Assembly: GCA_017506865.1 (NCBI GenBank)
Contig: JAFCMP010000059.1
Coordinates: 305,349-369,348 of the forward strand
From: Tribonema minus
Taxonomy: Eukaryota > Sar > Xanthophyceae > Tribonematales > Tribonemataceae
DNA: 64,000 bases
Direction: 5' to 3'
Shown: one piece after another, positions 36,401-48,900 of the stretch
Layout: each line of letters starts with the position of its first letter
Position numbering within the stretch: the stretch's first letter is position 1
Made by a program: the position numbers and the translations under genes
The notes under the pieces: model-generated
Told to the model about the DNA's origin: nothing
Seen by the model: only the letters and a program-made list of their open reading frames with translations
Databases searched by the model: none

Positions 36401-37128
36401 GTCCTGCTCTGGTGTATCTGTTGAGGTGCTTCTCCCGCCGTCGTGAAACGAGCGGTGGTGGAACGAGTCGGTGTGCTCAAGCTCTCTGCCTCTGACCAAC
36501 ACAAGGCAGCTGGGCTGAATGCAATGCTGTGCAATTCGTGTCCTTGCCGCTGCAGTGTCGTGGTCCTGTCGTGTCTGTGCGTGTGCTGAATGCAGTCAGT
36601 CTCTGCCAGGCGAGGTCCCTTGTGCGGCTGCAAATCAAGCTGGTCAGCAAGCGTTCAAACCTTAATCTGGTGAACTGCTATCTACTGCCCTGCGATCCAG
36701 TGTGCCCTAGGTTCCCCCTTCCCGATCCGTCGACGGCGATATCGTCTGATGTTTTGTTTTTTTTTTTGTTTTTTTTTAGTTTGCCCTTCTTGTGCTTCGG
36801 CCGATGTCGCTGTGTGCGTAGGTAGCTTTAGCAATATCAATGCGAGGCTTACTTGCTTACACCGGCGACCCACGCTGCGTGTCTGGCCTTGTTCGCCTCA
36901 GGCCCGCGGTGGAGCGAAAATCCGCTCTCTAGTCCTCGGCTGTAGCCAGGCCGACAGGTTGAGCGTGCGGTGCTGCTGTGCCCTCAGTGTCCCCTGTGCA
37001 TCCTCGCCTTCCGCGCCGCCGCTCCGCCAGCGGCTCCTCCTTCGCTGCCTCCTCCTGCCGCTCGCCCGAGCAGCAGGGCGCTAACTCATGCCAGTGGCTG
37101 GCCCAGTGGAACTAATTTTAAGTGTCAT
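36401..37128. other. Spacer between LINE1 copies, no gene
   Basis: Nothing coding is recognised. A T-rich tract (36756-36778) and a GC-rich stretch after 36900 stand out. The region may contain LINE1 5' untranslated sequence, since it lies between the ORF start of one copy and the 3' end of the next. Confidence 0.45.
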
Positions 37129-39250
37129 GAAGGCCCCACGGGAGGCCGGGTCACCGGTACTCCGCATGCACATGCTCCTAGGATTTGAACTCTGTGCAGC
37201 GACAAGCTTGGAGACTGGTGCTGCAACACAGCACAACGTGGGGAGTGTGCATTTTGCTTGCAATGTCCCTTTTCATTTTATGAGTTAGTTGAGCTGTCTT
37301 GCATAGTGCTTGGCATTTACACAGTTGTCAGCCGGAACTGCACAGTGTCTGTTGGCTGCAAGAATTGGTGAGAAGGCTCTTCTTGCTTCCAGTAGGCCCT
37401 TAAGTAGTTTTTGCAGTTGGGCTTGGTCTCAGTCTTGTGGTGCTGGGAGCGTGTGGTGAATGGACCATGAGTTTAGAGGTTGAAGACTGGCTCTGCCTTC
37501 TGCTCTTGCTGCTTTCACATTGGAAACCAGCATAGCTCGGCAACAGCCGGCTGGGACCAGGAATAATTAACCTGCCTCAACAGACTGTTGCTGCAGAATT
37601 AGGGGGTAGCTCTGGCCCTTTACCAATTGTTGACTTTTCCGCTTCACGCGTGTACGCCATGACGCGCTCCGCTATGGCTGCAGCTCCCAGCCTGAGGCAT
37701 GTCACACGGTGCCAATGGCATGCTTCGATCCGTGAGGACCTAATACTTGAGTAATCAGCAAACCCATTGCTGCAGCCTTGCGCCTTACGACTGCTTTCCC
37801 CCGCATGCCAGTGCACAATGCTCAGTACAGTAACTGTACCGTCTTGCCAGTTCCAGCACTGCATGCAAGCAGCCGAAGCAGCACTGACAGGAGCCGCGGC
37901 AGCTGTGGTTGCTGCATGGCGGCAGCAGTTGTGCAATGCCAAAGTGACCACACGGGCAGCGCAGGCACGGCGGCCAACGGTTGGTAGACGGCACCACTGG
38001 CAGCCACGTCAAAATCCACTAAACTTCTACTGACGCCGCAGGACGTTTGAGAGTTTCTCCTCTTAGACTAGCCCGTTGTGAAGTGGCCATACCGGCGGCT
38101 CTGGCCCCAGCCTGCTGCACGGTACCACCGAGCATTAGCCACCAAGGTGTAGACCTCTGACTCAGAATCATCAGCATTGAAGTCGTCATCGCCAGCCAGG
38201 CTGTCACCACCGCTGCAGCTGCCCTCTTGTGCGAATCGGATCTTGTGTGTTTGAGCGGGCGTGGAAAGGGCTCAGGTGCTGCACTGGCACCGATAGCCTG
38301 AGGGCCGGGGACGGCCGTGGCGGTTGCGCAGCGCCAAGCACAGTACTGAGTGCGCGTGGGGCTGCCCAGCTGTGACAATGTCAGTCGAGGTCACTGCGAT
38401 GGCGGTTGTTGCAAAGTGCTGGATCGCTTGCATAGCTGCTGCAGCGGGTAGTGTCAATTCAATTCAGCAGATGTTCTGCTGCACACTGCAGCAGCGATGC
38501 TGGGAGCTGCTCACTGGCAGCCACACTGCGGCAGCTGCGCGTGAAATTTCACCACCGTTTGCTGTCAGTGCTTGCATGGACTGGCGCATGCCAGTGGCCT
38601 CAACGACCAGCTCCAACCCCTGTTCATCGCGTATTGCACAGGACTGCTGCGCAAACCAGGTGAGTGCATCGTACTCATCATGATCTATTCAATAGTTGCC
38701 AGTAGGTTAAGCCTCAGGTTCTGGCGCTCAGCGACTCTCTCAGGCTGGCTGAGTGGATGCTGGTCGCAGTGTTGTGCGTATGCCTAAGCAGCAATTGCAG
38801 GTAGACCAGGTGCCGCTGGCAGCAGTCCTAAGAGCGGCATCATGCCTAGGCCTCCTCGTTGCTCCACCAACCGCGATGCAGTGCCCTCAACGGCACCACC
38901 ACATCTGCAAGCCCTGGCAGGCCCAAGTAGGCACCACCAGCCTGAGCACAAAGCCACTGCTAGCCACCTTTTTGTCACCGACTCAGTTACCGCAGGCCTG
39001 CTGTAAATACATGGCTGGAGCGGTGGTGCAGCCGTGCAGGTGTCACATGCGCTCGTGCGTATATGCGCACAGCCCGTCGAATGTACGTAGTCAGGTCTCA
39101 TTGAGTCTCGGGGGCTGTGTCTACGTAACCTCTTAAAGACTTAAGGGCCAGCGCTTCAATAGTAACCTGCCAGGGCCTGTGCAGGAACAACTGTGCTGCC
39201 TGTAAGTGATGCCACGCCACCTCGGGCAGTGAAGACAACAGCCACCAGGG
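37129..39250 (-). pseudogene. Decayed LINE1-family copy (C-terminal third)
   Basis: Scattered stretches align in order with 27353-29445. Examples are CCATGACGCGCTCCGC (near 37657), GAGCGGGCGTGGAA (near 38253) and TGATGCC(A/G)CGCCA (near 39206). Frequent substitutions, indels and stops break every long frame. Similarity ends at about 39250, so this copy is 5'-truncated and covers the post-reverse-transcriptase part and the endonuclease region only. It lies in the same orientation as, and directly upstream of, the intact LINE1 copy. It is much older than that copy. Confidence 0.8.
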
Positions 39251-41023
39251 GCAACAACATTGTACCATGTCATCACTACTATAAAGATCATTGCCTATGA
39301 GCCACTGTGCACTGTAGTCTACTACTATACTCCCATGATCATCAATACTTGCGACTGCAACGTCAGCACCTCAATTTGTTTCTTAAGATTGGCTCGAAAT
39401 GGCCCAAGAGCCGATGGGCATCGTAGCGGAAATCGTTGTATACTGTGTCCACTGAGAACTGGTGCAGAACAAGGATCCACTTTTCTATGTAGCCATGCTT
39501 GATGCCAATTGTTTGACTTTGACTGCCTTAGCGCCTGCGGTAGCTTGACGTGCAGCTGCTGCAGTACTGCATATTATATGATGTGGTTTGTCGACGCAAT
39601 CAGGTCAGTACTTGTTGACTTGCGTGTTATAAAGGCTCCAAGAGACGCTAGGCATGCATATTGCATATGCATATGCATATGCCTGGGGTATCCTCATTAT
39701 GAGAGCATGCTGCCGCAGGCTGCAAACCAGAGATGCCCCGTTAACTGGTAGCACCGGTACCCGTACCAGTTTTTGTACCAGTTTTAACCGGTAACTGGTT
39801 GCCGCTCGCTAACCGGTACGGGTAACTGGCCGCGCGAGGCAACCCGTAAACACGTACCGATGCCGTAGCTGATGACCGGCGCCACCAGTTAAAATGCAAC
39901 GTAGACCGTTTTTCAGCAAGTTTATTCTTTTCGTGCCTTGAAGTTAGTTCAGCGAAGTTCAGCGCGGGTACACGGACCACCCACACGCGACACGACAGGT
40001 GTATGGACGGTGTATACTGGCAGATATGGTCATGAATTGAATTACTGATGCTGCTGTTGACATATGGGTTCGGCTAGTGATGGCATGCAAGCGATCCATG
40101 TGGCGCAAAAATCGAACGCAGGTGGCAGTCTCCGATTGATGGATGCGCAACTGTTTGATGTCGCTGAATGCACAAGCAGCTTCTGCAGGCTGAGATAGCA
40201 GGTTGGATGAAAAGCATAAGCATCCATTAACCGACGTGGGACGCTATGCATTTATTTTGAACAACGCAACTCCGGATCGGATTTTTCTGCTGTCGCAGCC
40301 AACGAAAAGGCTCAAGCTTCAGCTGTAAGCATGAAACCTGGTTCACACATATGACAGAGGTTGTTTGCTGATTCACAAGTGCAAGGGTGCCAGTTGTAGA
40401 GCGGAAGTCGAAACAGGTGGCAGCAGGCAGAATGATATATGCGCATGCTGCCCATCATCCATCCTTTTGCTCAGCGGCTGCTGCACACATGTTGCTGACT
40501 GCCTTTGCATCGTGACGGGTGCACTTTGAGTGCCACTTACAGGAGCAAATACTGCGCTAGTATGCTGTGGGTAAGGCCTTCAGCTGTGCGCACTTTGCAC
40601 TTGGGTCCATTCGGCTGCATAACCCAGTCTAGAATCCTCGAGCTCCTAACAAGCATTATTCCTGAAGCCTTTGTAGTTGTATGTACTGATTGCACGGTAT
40701 ACTACGTATGCTATGCATATGAGAAAAGCCCTGGCATCACTAGTAAAAAACTGGTACCACAGGTGAAAACCGGTCAGACCAGTTTTTACCGGTTTCACCA
40801 GTATACTGGTACCGGTTGTCACAGCGCACCAGTTAAACTGGTACGGGTAGCTGCTGGTACCAGTTATTGAGTACTTTTCATTAATTCTCGCTCAGGGCGC
40901 GAAAAAGCCCAGATGATTGGCATCTAGCTGTAAGGAATCTACGTGTCGTATGACAGTCTGAAAGTCTCGCAACGACAACCACTCAAACGCCGCCGCCGCC
41001 AAATGGCATCTCGGGGTCCTCCC

Positions 41024-44000
41024 CTACGTCCTCCTCCATGTGCCCCCCCCCCTGAATTCTGCCATGTGTGTCATGACACGGCCAGAGTACGCCATGTGGA
41101 GCGCTGCCGACAGTGCCGAGCGTAAGCGCGCCAGGGCGATGCCCTTGAGAGCTTTAGGGCGCGCTCCTCCGGGCACTGACATCCTGCTGGCATACTCCGT
41201 CGCCACAGCCTCCAGCAGCTTCCGCCCCTGCTCCCCGATGCTGCCAAATGACCCTATTGCCAAAGTGGCAAGTTTGTAGCAATTCTGATCATAATGACCA
41301 GAATAGTGGGTAGTCTTGGCGGCCTCTTGGTCGCGGCAGCATCGCTCGGGGTCTGCTGCAGTCTTCGCCGCCCGCGACGCCACCTGTGCCTCGAAGCAGG
41401 TAACGTCCACCATGCGCGGTAGGTGGCGTGTCGGGTCGTCGTAGCCGGTCACCGGGAAGGCGTCGGCAGGCAGCACGATGTCCATCCTGCGACTCCCCGG
41501 CGGCCCGGCGGACCCCAGAAACGGTGTGTAGTCCTCGTCCACCAGTCCCGTTTTGAGGTATTGCCGCAGGATGCGCTGCGTGGCCCTCTTGACGCTATTA
41601 TGGACGATGGTGTCGTGCGCCTTGACGCGTGGCGCTTGACATAGCCGTGCATGCAGGGTGCCGCCCGGCGACTTCCCGCACAGCTTGCAGCCTGTCGTCT
41701 GTTCCTCTACTCCGATGGCGCGTTTGACGGCCAGTTGCCAGGATAGGCCATCGAACGAAGCCGTTGTGGAGTACATGGGCTCGTTGAGGAATGCCATGCC
41801 GATCGAGTGCATGTGGCGCTGTGACCGGAATCGAGCAAGTGCTTGCGTGCGTTGCGTGCCCTGCGGCAGCTGTTGCAGGTCCGCCTCCACCTTATCTGCA
41901 AGCTCGGTAGCGACGGCATCTGCAAGCGCACTCTGATTGGGGCGCTTCAGGCTACACTGCAACTGCAGAGCACTGGCGTCAAGTACGCAAGCAGCATCCG
42001 CACCAGTGCCACCACCTGCTGTCGGCCGCAGCGGCGGCTGCCGCGTAGGTGGTTGCTGCTGCAGAGGCGTTAGCGCTGGTGGCAGTATATGTTCCAGCTT
42101 GTCACCTGTTGCTGCACGTAGGGATGCGGCAGCTGTGGCGATCGTCCGCATGAGGGGCAGGCGCGCCACCTCTGCTGCTGCTGCGCCTTGTGGCATTGCT
42201 GGTTGGAACGCGCAGCGCCTGCATTGACGGCTGCCGCTGCTGCGTGCGCTGGTGCTGCAGCTGCGCCGCCTGCCGTTGCTGCTGCTGCCAGTGGTGTTGC
42301 TGCTGCCGCAGGTGTTGGTGCAGCACCTGCCGCATTGGCCGCTGCCACCGCCATTGCCGCTGTCGCAGCCGGCACGGTTGCGGCGCCGCCTGCCGGCGCT
42401 GCTCCTGTTGCAGGTGCTGCAGCAGCACTAGTAGGGCCTGGAGCAGCTGTGTTGCCTATGCCCGCAGCAGCTGCTGTTGATGCTGCAGTTAGTGATGCTG
42501 CCGAGGCCACTTGAGGTGCAACATGTGCTGCCGCTGCTGCAGCAGCCTCTGATGCTGGAGCAGCAGCTGCTGCCGCCGCTGCTGCTGCCGCCGGAGTAGT
42601 TGCGCCGTGCGCCGCCGCTACTGCTGCCGCTGGTGCCGCCTGTGCTGCCGCCGCGGCCCCTGATCCAGCGGCAGCTGCGTCGTGTGTTGCCGGAATGGCT
42701 GCGCCACAAGCGCGGCCTGCCGCTGATGCAGTTGCCGGTGCCGGGGCGGTCGCGCCTCCACTGGCAACCGCCGCTGCCGCTGTAACAGTTGCCTCTGCTG
42801 ATGCTGCTGGTGCTGGTGCTGCTGCCGCTGCTGCCGGTGCCGCTTGTGTTGCCGCATCCTCAGCAGCGTTGTCTGCAGCCGCTTGAGGAGCCGCCTGCTG
42901 CAGCACCCCCGCCCATCCAGAGAGTGCTGGTTGCAGCGCTTGCAACGTGCCCGCCACATACACAGCATCAGCGATGTCGCAGGCGCTGGTAATGCCAAGG
43001 CCGCCATGCCATGTTGGGAGTCGCGCTTGCTGTGAGGCTGGGCCGTGCGCTGCCAGATGGAAGTGGGCCCCACTTTGCTCAAACTGGCGCCAGGTCTGGC
43101 CTGGTGGCTGCAGGCCCATTGAGTGCTCAAGCACCCACTGCGTGACCCGATCCCACTCCTTGGCGGCTGGCGCTGTCTTCGTAGTGGGAATGGTGCGCAG
43201 GCAGTACGTCATGCGAGGCACCACGCAGTAGCGCAGTAACCTGAGCGTAGCCCTCGGAGATGTCAGGCGCGCGCATCGCTCTGCAAATCGAGCCCCTGCC
43301 CCGCCTGCACCCGCTTCCCTGCGCAGCCATGCGTCCACAAAGCTGCTGTGGCCCACCGGCACCCCCAGCAACACCGCTCCGCGGTTCTGATTTTCATCCG
43401 TATCCCCCACTAGCTGAACGCTCAGCTGCTGCAGCAGTTGCCGCTCGTGGTCTGTCCCCACATGCCCCCTAGGGCCCTGCCAGGCAGTGCGCGTGACCTG
43501 GTGAGGTTTAGCTCCAGCCCCACCTCCGCAAAGTGTTGTTTGAGCTGCGCCACCGCCTGTATGTCATCCTGAGTCAGCGTGCAAGCGCCTGTTCGGACGT
43601 TGGCATCGTCCATGTAGGCGCCCATCCGCCTCCGTGCGCGCTGCGCGGCCGCCGCCTCATTGAACCGTTTCAAGCACTGAGCAATGGCGCCGCAGAAGAG
43701 CATCGGTGCCGCGGGGTCCCCTGCTTAAACCCGCGCTGAGACATGATGATGCGCGTGGAGCCGTCGACGTGCTGGAACAGCAGGCGTGGCCGAGTGCGAA
43801 CGTATGTGCCGATGAAGTAGTCGAGGAAGTCCGGCAGCTGTGCTGCTACCCATTCCGCTGCCGCCAGGACGAACACCATGTTGAAGGCATTCTTGAGGTC
43901 CAGCATGAAGTGCCAGTGACCAAGCTCATACGCGAGTTTGCCGGCCATGGCCGCTTTCTCCGCTCCTGCTGAGACGGCTACCCCATACTGCCCGTCTGGC

Positions 44001-44038
44001 TCAAGGAGCTCCGCCAGGAAGTCTTTGAGGTCTGCCAC
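41024..44038 (-). pseudogene. LINE2 reverse transcriptase/endonuclease ORF, frameshifted
   Basis: Reading from 44038 downward, the pieces are as follows. 43670-44038 holds reverse transcriptase motif A (FMLDLKNAFN) and SQRGFKQG, after which the frame breaks. 43422-43703 holds catalytic YMDDANV. 42070-43461 holds the thumb region (LLRYCVVPRMTYCLRTIP) and a very long Ala/Pro-rich stretch. 41024-42196 holds the zinc motif CKLCGKSPGGTLHARLC (CX2CX8HX3C) and restriction-like endonuclease motifs RRMDIVLP, MVDVTC and KTTHYSGHYDQN. At least three frameshifts separate these pieces, near 43725, 43455 and 42150, so the copy is dead. Each conserved motif is intact within its piece. Confidence 0.88.
42190..42900. 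repeat. GCN-rich low-complexity tract encoding poly-Ala within LINE2
   Basis: An imperfect trinucleotide tract (GCT/GCA/GCC variants) encodes an Ala-dominated linker of roughly 230 residues between the reverse transcriptase thumb and the zinc/endonuclease part of LINE2. Long open frames in several registers here are a by-product of the repeat. Confidence 0.85.
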
Positions 44039-44253
44039 TTACACCGAAGTGCATAGTCGCTGCAGCACCTCGCCGCAAACGATGGGCCGCTGCTTAGCTG
44101 TACCATCTTCCTGTTGTTCTGCAAGTGGCGTCAGGCGCCCCGCGCCATGCAACTGCCAGAAGGCATTGAGTACTAGTACCGGTACCGGTTAAAAATTTTC
44201 TCGCGCTACGCGCGACTGGTGCGATGGCAGTACGGGGCATCTCTGCTGCAAAC

Positions 44254-45780
44254 AGCACAGTGCCCTTGACCAGCACAGACGTTGTGACGTCTGTTTGGTA
44301 CTCAAGTTTTCTTGGTGACCAAGGCACAACTTAAGGCACACTAGCCCAGAGATCTGGTGGCACAGAGTGCCGATATATGCGGCGGTAGAGTGTTGTACTA
44401 CTGCCCGCCCGCCTGCGTACACAAATGTAGCGATGTACACTACTTCTACTTGGCAAGGGGCATGTGGACTACGGTAACCCCAGTGTCTGCTGCTTCTGCA
44501 ACACGAACCCCCCGTGCCTGCCCTTGTCTTGATGCAATGCTGCAAAGTGCCGATTGCCCCCCCCCCCCCCCCCCCGGACCCCCCCCCCCCCCCCCCCGCC
44601 GCTACATAACGTCAATACTGCCCCTCTGCCGCCTGAGCGAGAGCGCAGTTCTCGTTCCGGCAAACCCTGTTTCTGTGCCCGAACTCATCGCCGCCGCCCT
44701 GCGTGGGCCCCCCACACACCAGGCACGAGAAGGAACTGTATGGCTCTGACCGGGTGTGATGAGTGTTGGACATCGGCAGGCCAGCTGCGCCACCAGTTTC
44801 TTGATGGGAATGGCGGCGCGGCCGTGGGCGCGCGGGAAAGTGCGCACAAGCGCTAAAGAAGATGATTCCACGGGGCCTCCTGTGCGTATCCCGCCACCTC
44901 CTGTGCCTGCGCTTGCGCCGTGGATGCTGGCGGGCAAAGACATGCTCAGCTCAGATTTTTTTTTGATGCTTGGCATCCGATGATCTTGCATAAATCCGTC
45001 CTTCAGAAGCCCTGCTGTCACAGTGGTAGTCTAAGCATAGCGCTGAGTGCATTGCCGACTCAACTCTAGGGCTCTTGGCAGACTGTGTCGTACCTGGTCC
45101 ATCATGCTGGGATTGCTTTCAAGATTGCAATGCTGGAACTTTGAAAGCGAGACATTCACAACCAGCGCGAAGGAGATTTGCCAGCGCAGACATGTCATGT
45201 TGGCAAAGAAAGCCCAAACTTCTGTTTAAATTGCAATTGCACTGGCAGGACAGCATTATTGTGTGCACATGCCATTTGCACTTGAGAGAGACAAACAGGC
45301 GACATGTGCACCTGAGAGAGGCAGGACAAGTGCGCCCAGATGGCACTGTGTTCAAAGCACGCGCTGAGGGGAGCACCGTCATGCTGGCCTGGCTCCTGCA
45401 TGAACAACAAGTGGCTCACCTTGCTGTACCTATTGAGAATGACGATGGTCGACGATGTGCCCCATGCTCTCAAGTTGGCAAACTTGACGTCTGCGACCAA
45501 CTTGTTGCTGGTGTGCACCTGCTGGTCAATTCAAAGAAACATATATGTCATTAGCTGAACATACAAGACCTAGTTTGTTGACATCTAATTCCACACAAAT
45601 ACAGACACCTTTTGAAATATAGATCTGTACAGGTATCTGATTCCTCATACCATGTGATTGGCACTCCCATATGTTGATGCTTCGCAGTACTTGGTATATA
45701 TATGGTTTCTGTTCATTTTACGAGGAGGGCGCAAAACTTCAATAGCCCGATGTATTTACCTGCTGTTAGCCAGGCCTGGT
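44254..45780. other. No recognised gene; poly-C tracts
   Basis: Two poly-C runs of about 19 bases each (44557-44575 and 44579-44597) are separated by GGA. No coding exon, RNA gene or transposon end is recognised in the remainder. Confidence 0.6.
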
Positions 45781-45790
45781 GTCGTCGTCT

Positions 45791-45860
45791 CTCGAAGTTC
45801 AAAACTTCAAGCTCTCGAAGTTCGAACTTCAAGCTCTCGTAGTTGAAGTTCGAACTTGAA
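45791..45860. promoter_or_regulatory. Cluster of GAAGTTC palindromes just upstream of the exonuclease start
   Basis: Several copies of GAAGTTC/GAACTTC are packed 75-145 bases before the start codon at 45934. They include a perfect 14-bp palindrome GAAGTTCGAACTTC (45817-45830) and the 12-bp palindrome AAGTTCGAACTT (45846-45857). The position fits a promoter element or a 5' UTR hairpin. Function is inferred from position only. Confidence 0.4.
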
Positions 45861-45933
45861 GTGCCGTGAACAGGAAAAAAACGAAGCGCAATAAGCCAAA
45901 GCAAGCAAGCAAGCAGAGCAAAACGCAGTTCCC

Positions 45934-48900
45934 ATGGAGTGGCAGCCGGAGGCGAGCGGCATGCCGCAGGGTCTTGGACATTACGATCAGCACGGCGCCA
46001 GCGACTATCAGCACACGCACCAAGAAGGGGGGGGATTTGTGCAGCACTCCCAGTGGCAATACCATACGCCGGACCAGGAGACGGCCACTGCAATGCCGTA
46101 TGTGCTTGACATACCAAGCGACAAGGTGCGTAGTGCACTGAATGTGAAGCAACTGTGTTAGACGAGCAAGCAACCTCTTGTGCTGGGCGCAATAGTCACG
46201 AGTGGCGGTAGACCACCACTGCAATTTGAGAAAACAACTGTCATGGCTGCTGTGTTACCCCACACAAACGCAGCAACTAGGCTACTGCAGACATGATGGG
46301 GTAACAGAACACCTCTGGCCGCCCATGATGCTTTAAAGGAGCGCTTTATGTGCACCTGAGATACAGACAAAACGTTTTTATAAGCTTGAATGCGATGCTG
46401 GGACAGCTGCTGCATTTAGATGTTGTTCGGTTGAGCAAACATGTTCAAAACCTTGGCAGCGGCTGCATGGCATGTGCATGTTGGCAGCTGTAATACCGTA
46501 GATCACGGGTATAAAACCCCCCTCTCGTATAAGACCCCCCCATCTTATGCCGTGGTATAAGACCCCCCGTGCCCTCTGTGAGGTGTGGGCGTGCGTGCAA
46601 GACCAGGGGTACGCTGTATAAGACCGGGGTAGGCACGCGTCGTATAAGACCGGGTTGTAAACAAAAAGAACGGCAGTTACGCAAACTTCAAGTCGTTTCG
46701 GCATAATTCAGCGCGAGGGACAAGTGTGACGCAGGTGGTGTGCAAGCTGCGTTGCTGCGAAACCCTCTGCAGCTGTCCTTTCGCTGTGCCAAGGAGGTGT
46801 TCGAACCAGGCGTGCTTGGGCAGGAGCTGCAGAACGTCTATTTGTGGCCTGCAGCTTGCAGCGTAACTGCTGCAGTATATATTATGCGATATATGCGACC
46901 GCAGCCATCCACGCGCATGCAAGACGGGGGGTACGTTGTATAAGCCCCCCCTCTCGAATAAGACCCCCCGTTGGCTCTGCATGAGCCTCGCAGCGCGACT
47001 AGACGGGGGGGGTTTAATACCCCGTGATCTACGTTAATAGGCAGAGGTGAAGTAGCATATACGGACCTCAATCTCCTCACTTCGCAGTTCGGTGGCACAA
47101 TGAAGTTGAGCACCAGCACATCAACTTTCAGCATGCTGGCACCACTCTGCAGCTGCTTTTGAGATCACCAGATGTTGCTCACAGATCAACTAGCCGCATG
47201 GGCTCCCTGCATCAAGAGCATCACATACATGTGCATTCTGTAAGGTCACCGCTGCTCGGCATATGCTTCTCTGAAAGGACATGTAAGTGTTGGCTCCGCA
47301 CGGCTTTGTGAGTGATGTTTCGGACCTAGGGTTAACTGCCATGACAGAACACAATTCCTGCGATAAATGGGTGAGTTTGAGGATGTGATGTGCTTGGCAC
47401 AAACGCAGAGCTGGTCAGCAGCTGTAGAAAACACAAGCGCTTTGGGGTCAGCTTCACAAGGCGGGACAGTGTACCACCCACCTGTAATGTGCACGGGATC
47501 TTGAAAGGAGATGTTCTGCCCCAGTGGTGCACATTCCAATACTCGGCAGGGGACCTACAACAGGGACACACAATGTGAAGGGGCAGCGGGGGGGGGGGAG
47601 GGTTGGACTTGGAGGTGCTTCATGTCCACCGCATCACAAGTGTGTTGAAATGCATTGGTGAACCGCAGCACTGGGTGCCATCGACTGACTTCTTGCTGTC
47701 TGCTCAGGTTCTGATGTACGCTGACGTGTGACATCTCTGTGCTTCCGTGCTCCTCATCTCGTCAGGTGACCATGGTGGACACGCCTGCTGCTCTGCAGTG
47801 GGCTGGGAGCGTGCTACGCGACAGCAGCATCATTGCGCTGGACACAGAAACGCAGCCCAACTTCACCCCCAGGAGCCCGCCGCACCGCACCGCGCTCCTG
47901 CAGGTACATGGCAATGCCAGCAGCACTATGCAAAGACACACACACTGCACATTCAACGCAATGCCAGCAGCACTATGCAGAGGCACATGGACCACTAAGG
48001 ACGGGTGCACAGAGTTTGTACTTCAAACTGTAATACAAGGTGAATCGTTGCTGGGTGATTATTCATGATCACATAGCTGTGAAAATATCGCATCTGTTAT
48101 AGCTGTGAAAATATCGCATCTGTTGTTGCCACCACTCTGGCCTGCTGCTTGCACTCGGCCCTGATTGATTTCCATCACTCCCGATAGGGTCGCTGTGATG
48201 TGTGTAGTCATCATATCTGCGCAGCACCGCGTGCCGCCTTCGTCAACGCCCACGCAGCAGAAGTCCATCTTCTGACAGTCATTACTGTACCATTTCTCTC
48301 CTGCGGCTGCATGCGTGTCATGCATCTCTTGCCAATCCCAACATAAGACGCACGTGGCCATAGTGCCTGCCTGAATATGTGTTCATTCTTTTCATGTGCC
48401 TCCGCAGATAGCGTCGCGAGCGGCCGATGGCACTGAAGCCGTGTTCCTGATAGACCTGCTGGCGCTGCTACCACTGTGCGCCGAGGCCATGGACAGCGCC
48501 CTCTACCACTGCTTCCGTTCTGAAGACATCCTCAAGGTGTGGCGCTAATGCTGCTTGTGTCCGGGCACAGGCTGCAAGAGCCGATTGATTACGCTAAAAG
48601 AAAAAACGCATGTTGCAGCCTTACCTAACATCTGATTGCACCGAGGCATTGCTTGTGCGGCGCATTTGCTGCAGCGCCGATTGAGTGCTCTGCCATGCTG
48701 CCACTGTACTAGTAATATCCTATAGGCTATTCAGTTTGTACTGGTGTGCCTGCTGGCTTCATGCCAATTGATTCAGCTTGTGTGTCAAGACACCTCTCTG
48801 ACTTCATTGCGTTGCTGCTCATGTGACAGCCTGCTGTGACATTAACACAACAGTTGGGCTGCGCATGGCAAATGCAGCGGCAGATTTTTCTTGCTTTTAG

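Larger units (their letters stand above)
40866..44174 (-). mobile_element. LINE2 non-LTR retrotransposon, 5'-truncated, with a 10-bp target duplication, nested in the hAT element
   Basis: The insert 40876-44164 is flanked by the perfect direct repeat ATTGAGTACT (40866-40875 and 44165-44174). Read on the minus strand its 3' end is at 40876, where the two other LINE2 copies in the window (11384 and 23706) also end. The 5' side stops just upstream of the reverse transcriptase, so the N-terminal part is missing. Because it interrupts the hAT element, it inserted after it. Confidence 0.93.
39720..44253. mobile_element. Non-autonomous hAT element, split by a LINE2 insertion, with an 8-bp target duplication
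   Basis: Terminal inverted repeats CAGAGATGCCCCGT (39728-39741) and its reverse complement (ending 44245) are bounded by the perfect 8-bp direct repeat CTGCAAAC at 39720-39727 and 44246-44253. The subterminal regions are dense in ACCGGTA and ACTGGTA words (39738-39830, 40745-40865 and 44174-44190), plausible transposase-binding repeats. Without the LINE2 insert the element is about 1.2 kb. It has no transposase, so it would depend on one encoded elsewhere. Confidence 0.92.

Noticed and set aside
39630..39680. Third LINE1 3' end near ATAAAGGCTCCAAGAGACG
   Set aside because: Similarity is limited to about ten bases and no further LINE1 sequence follows.
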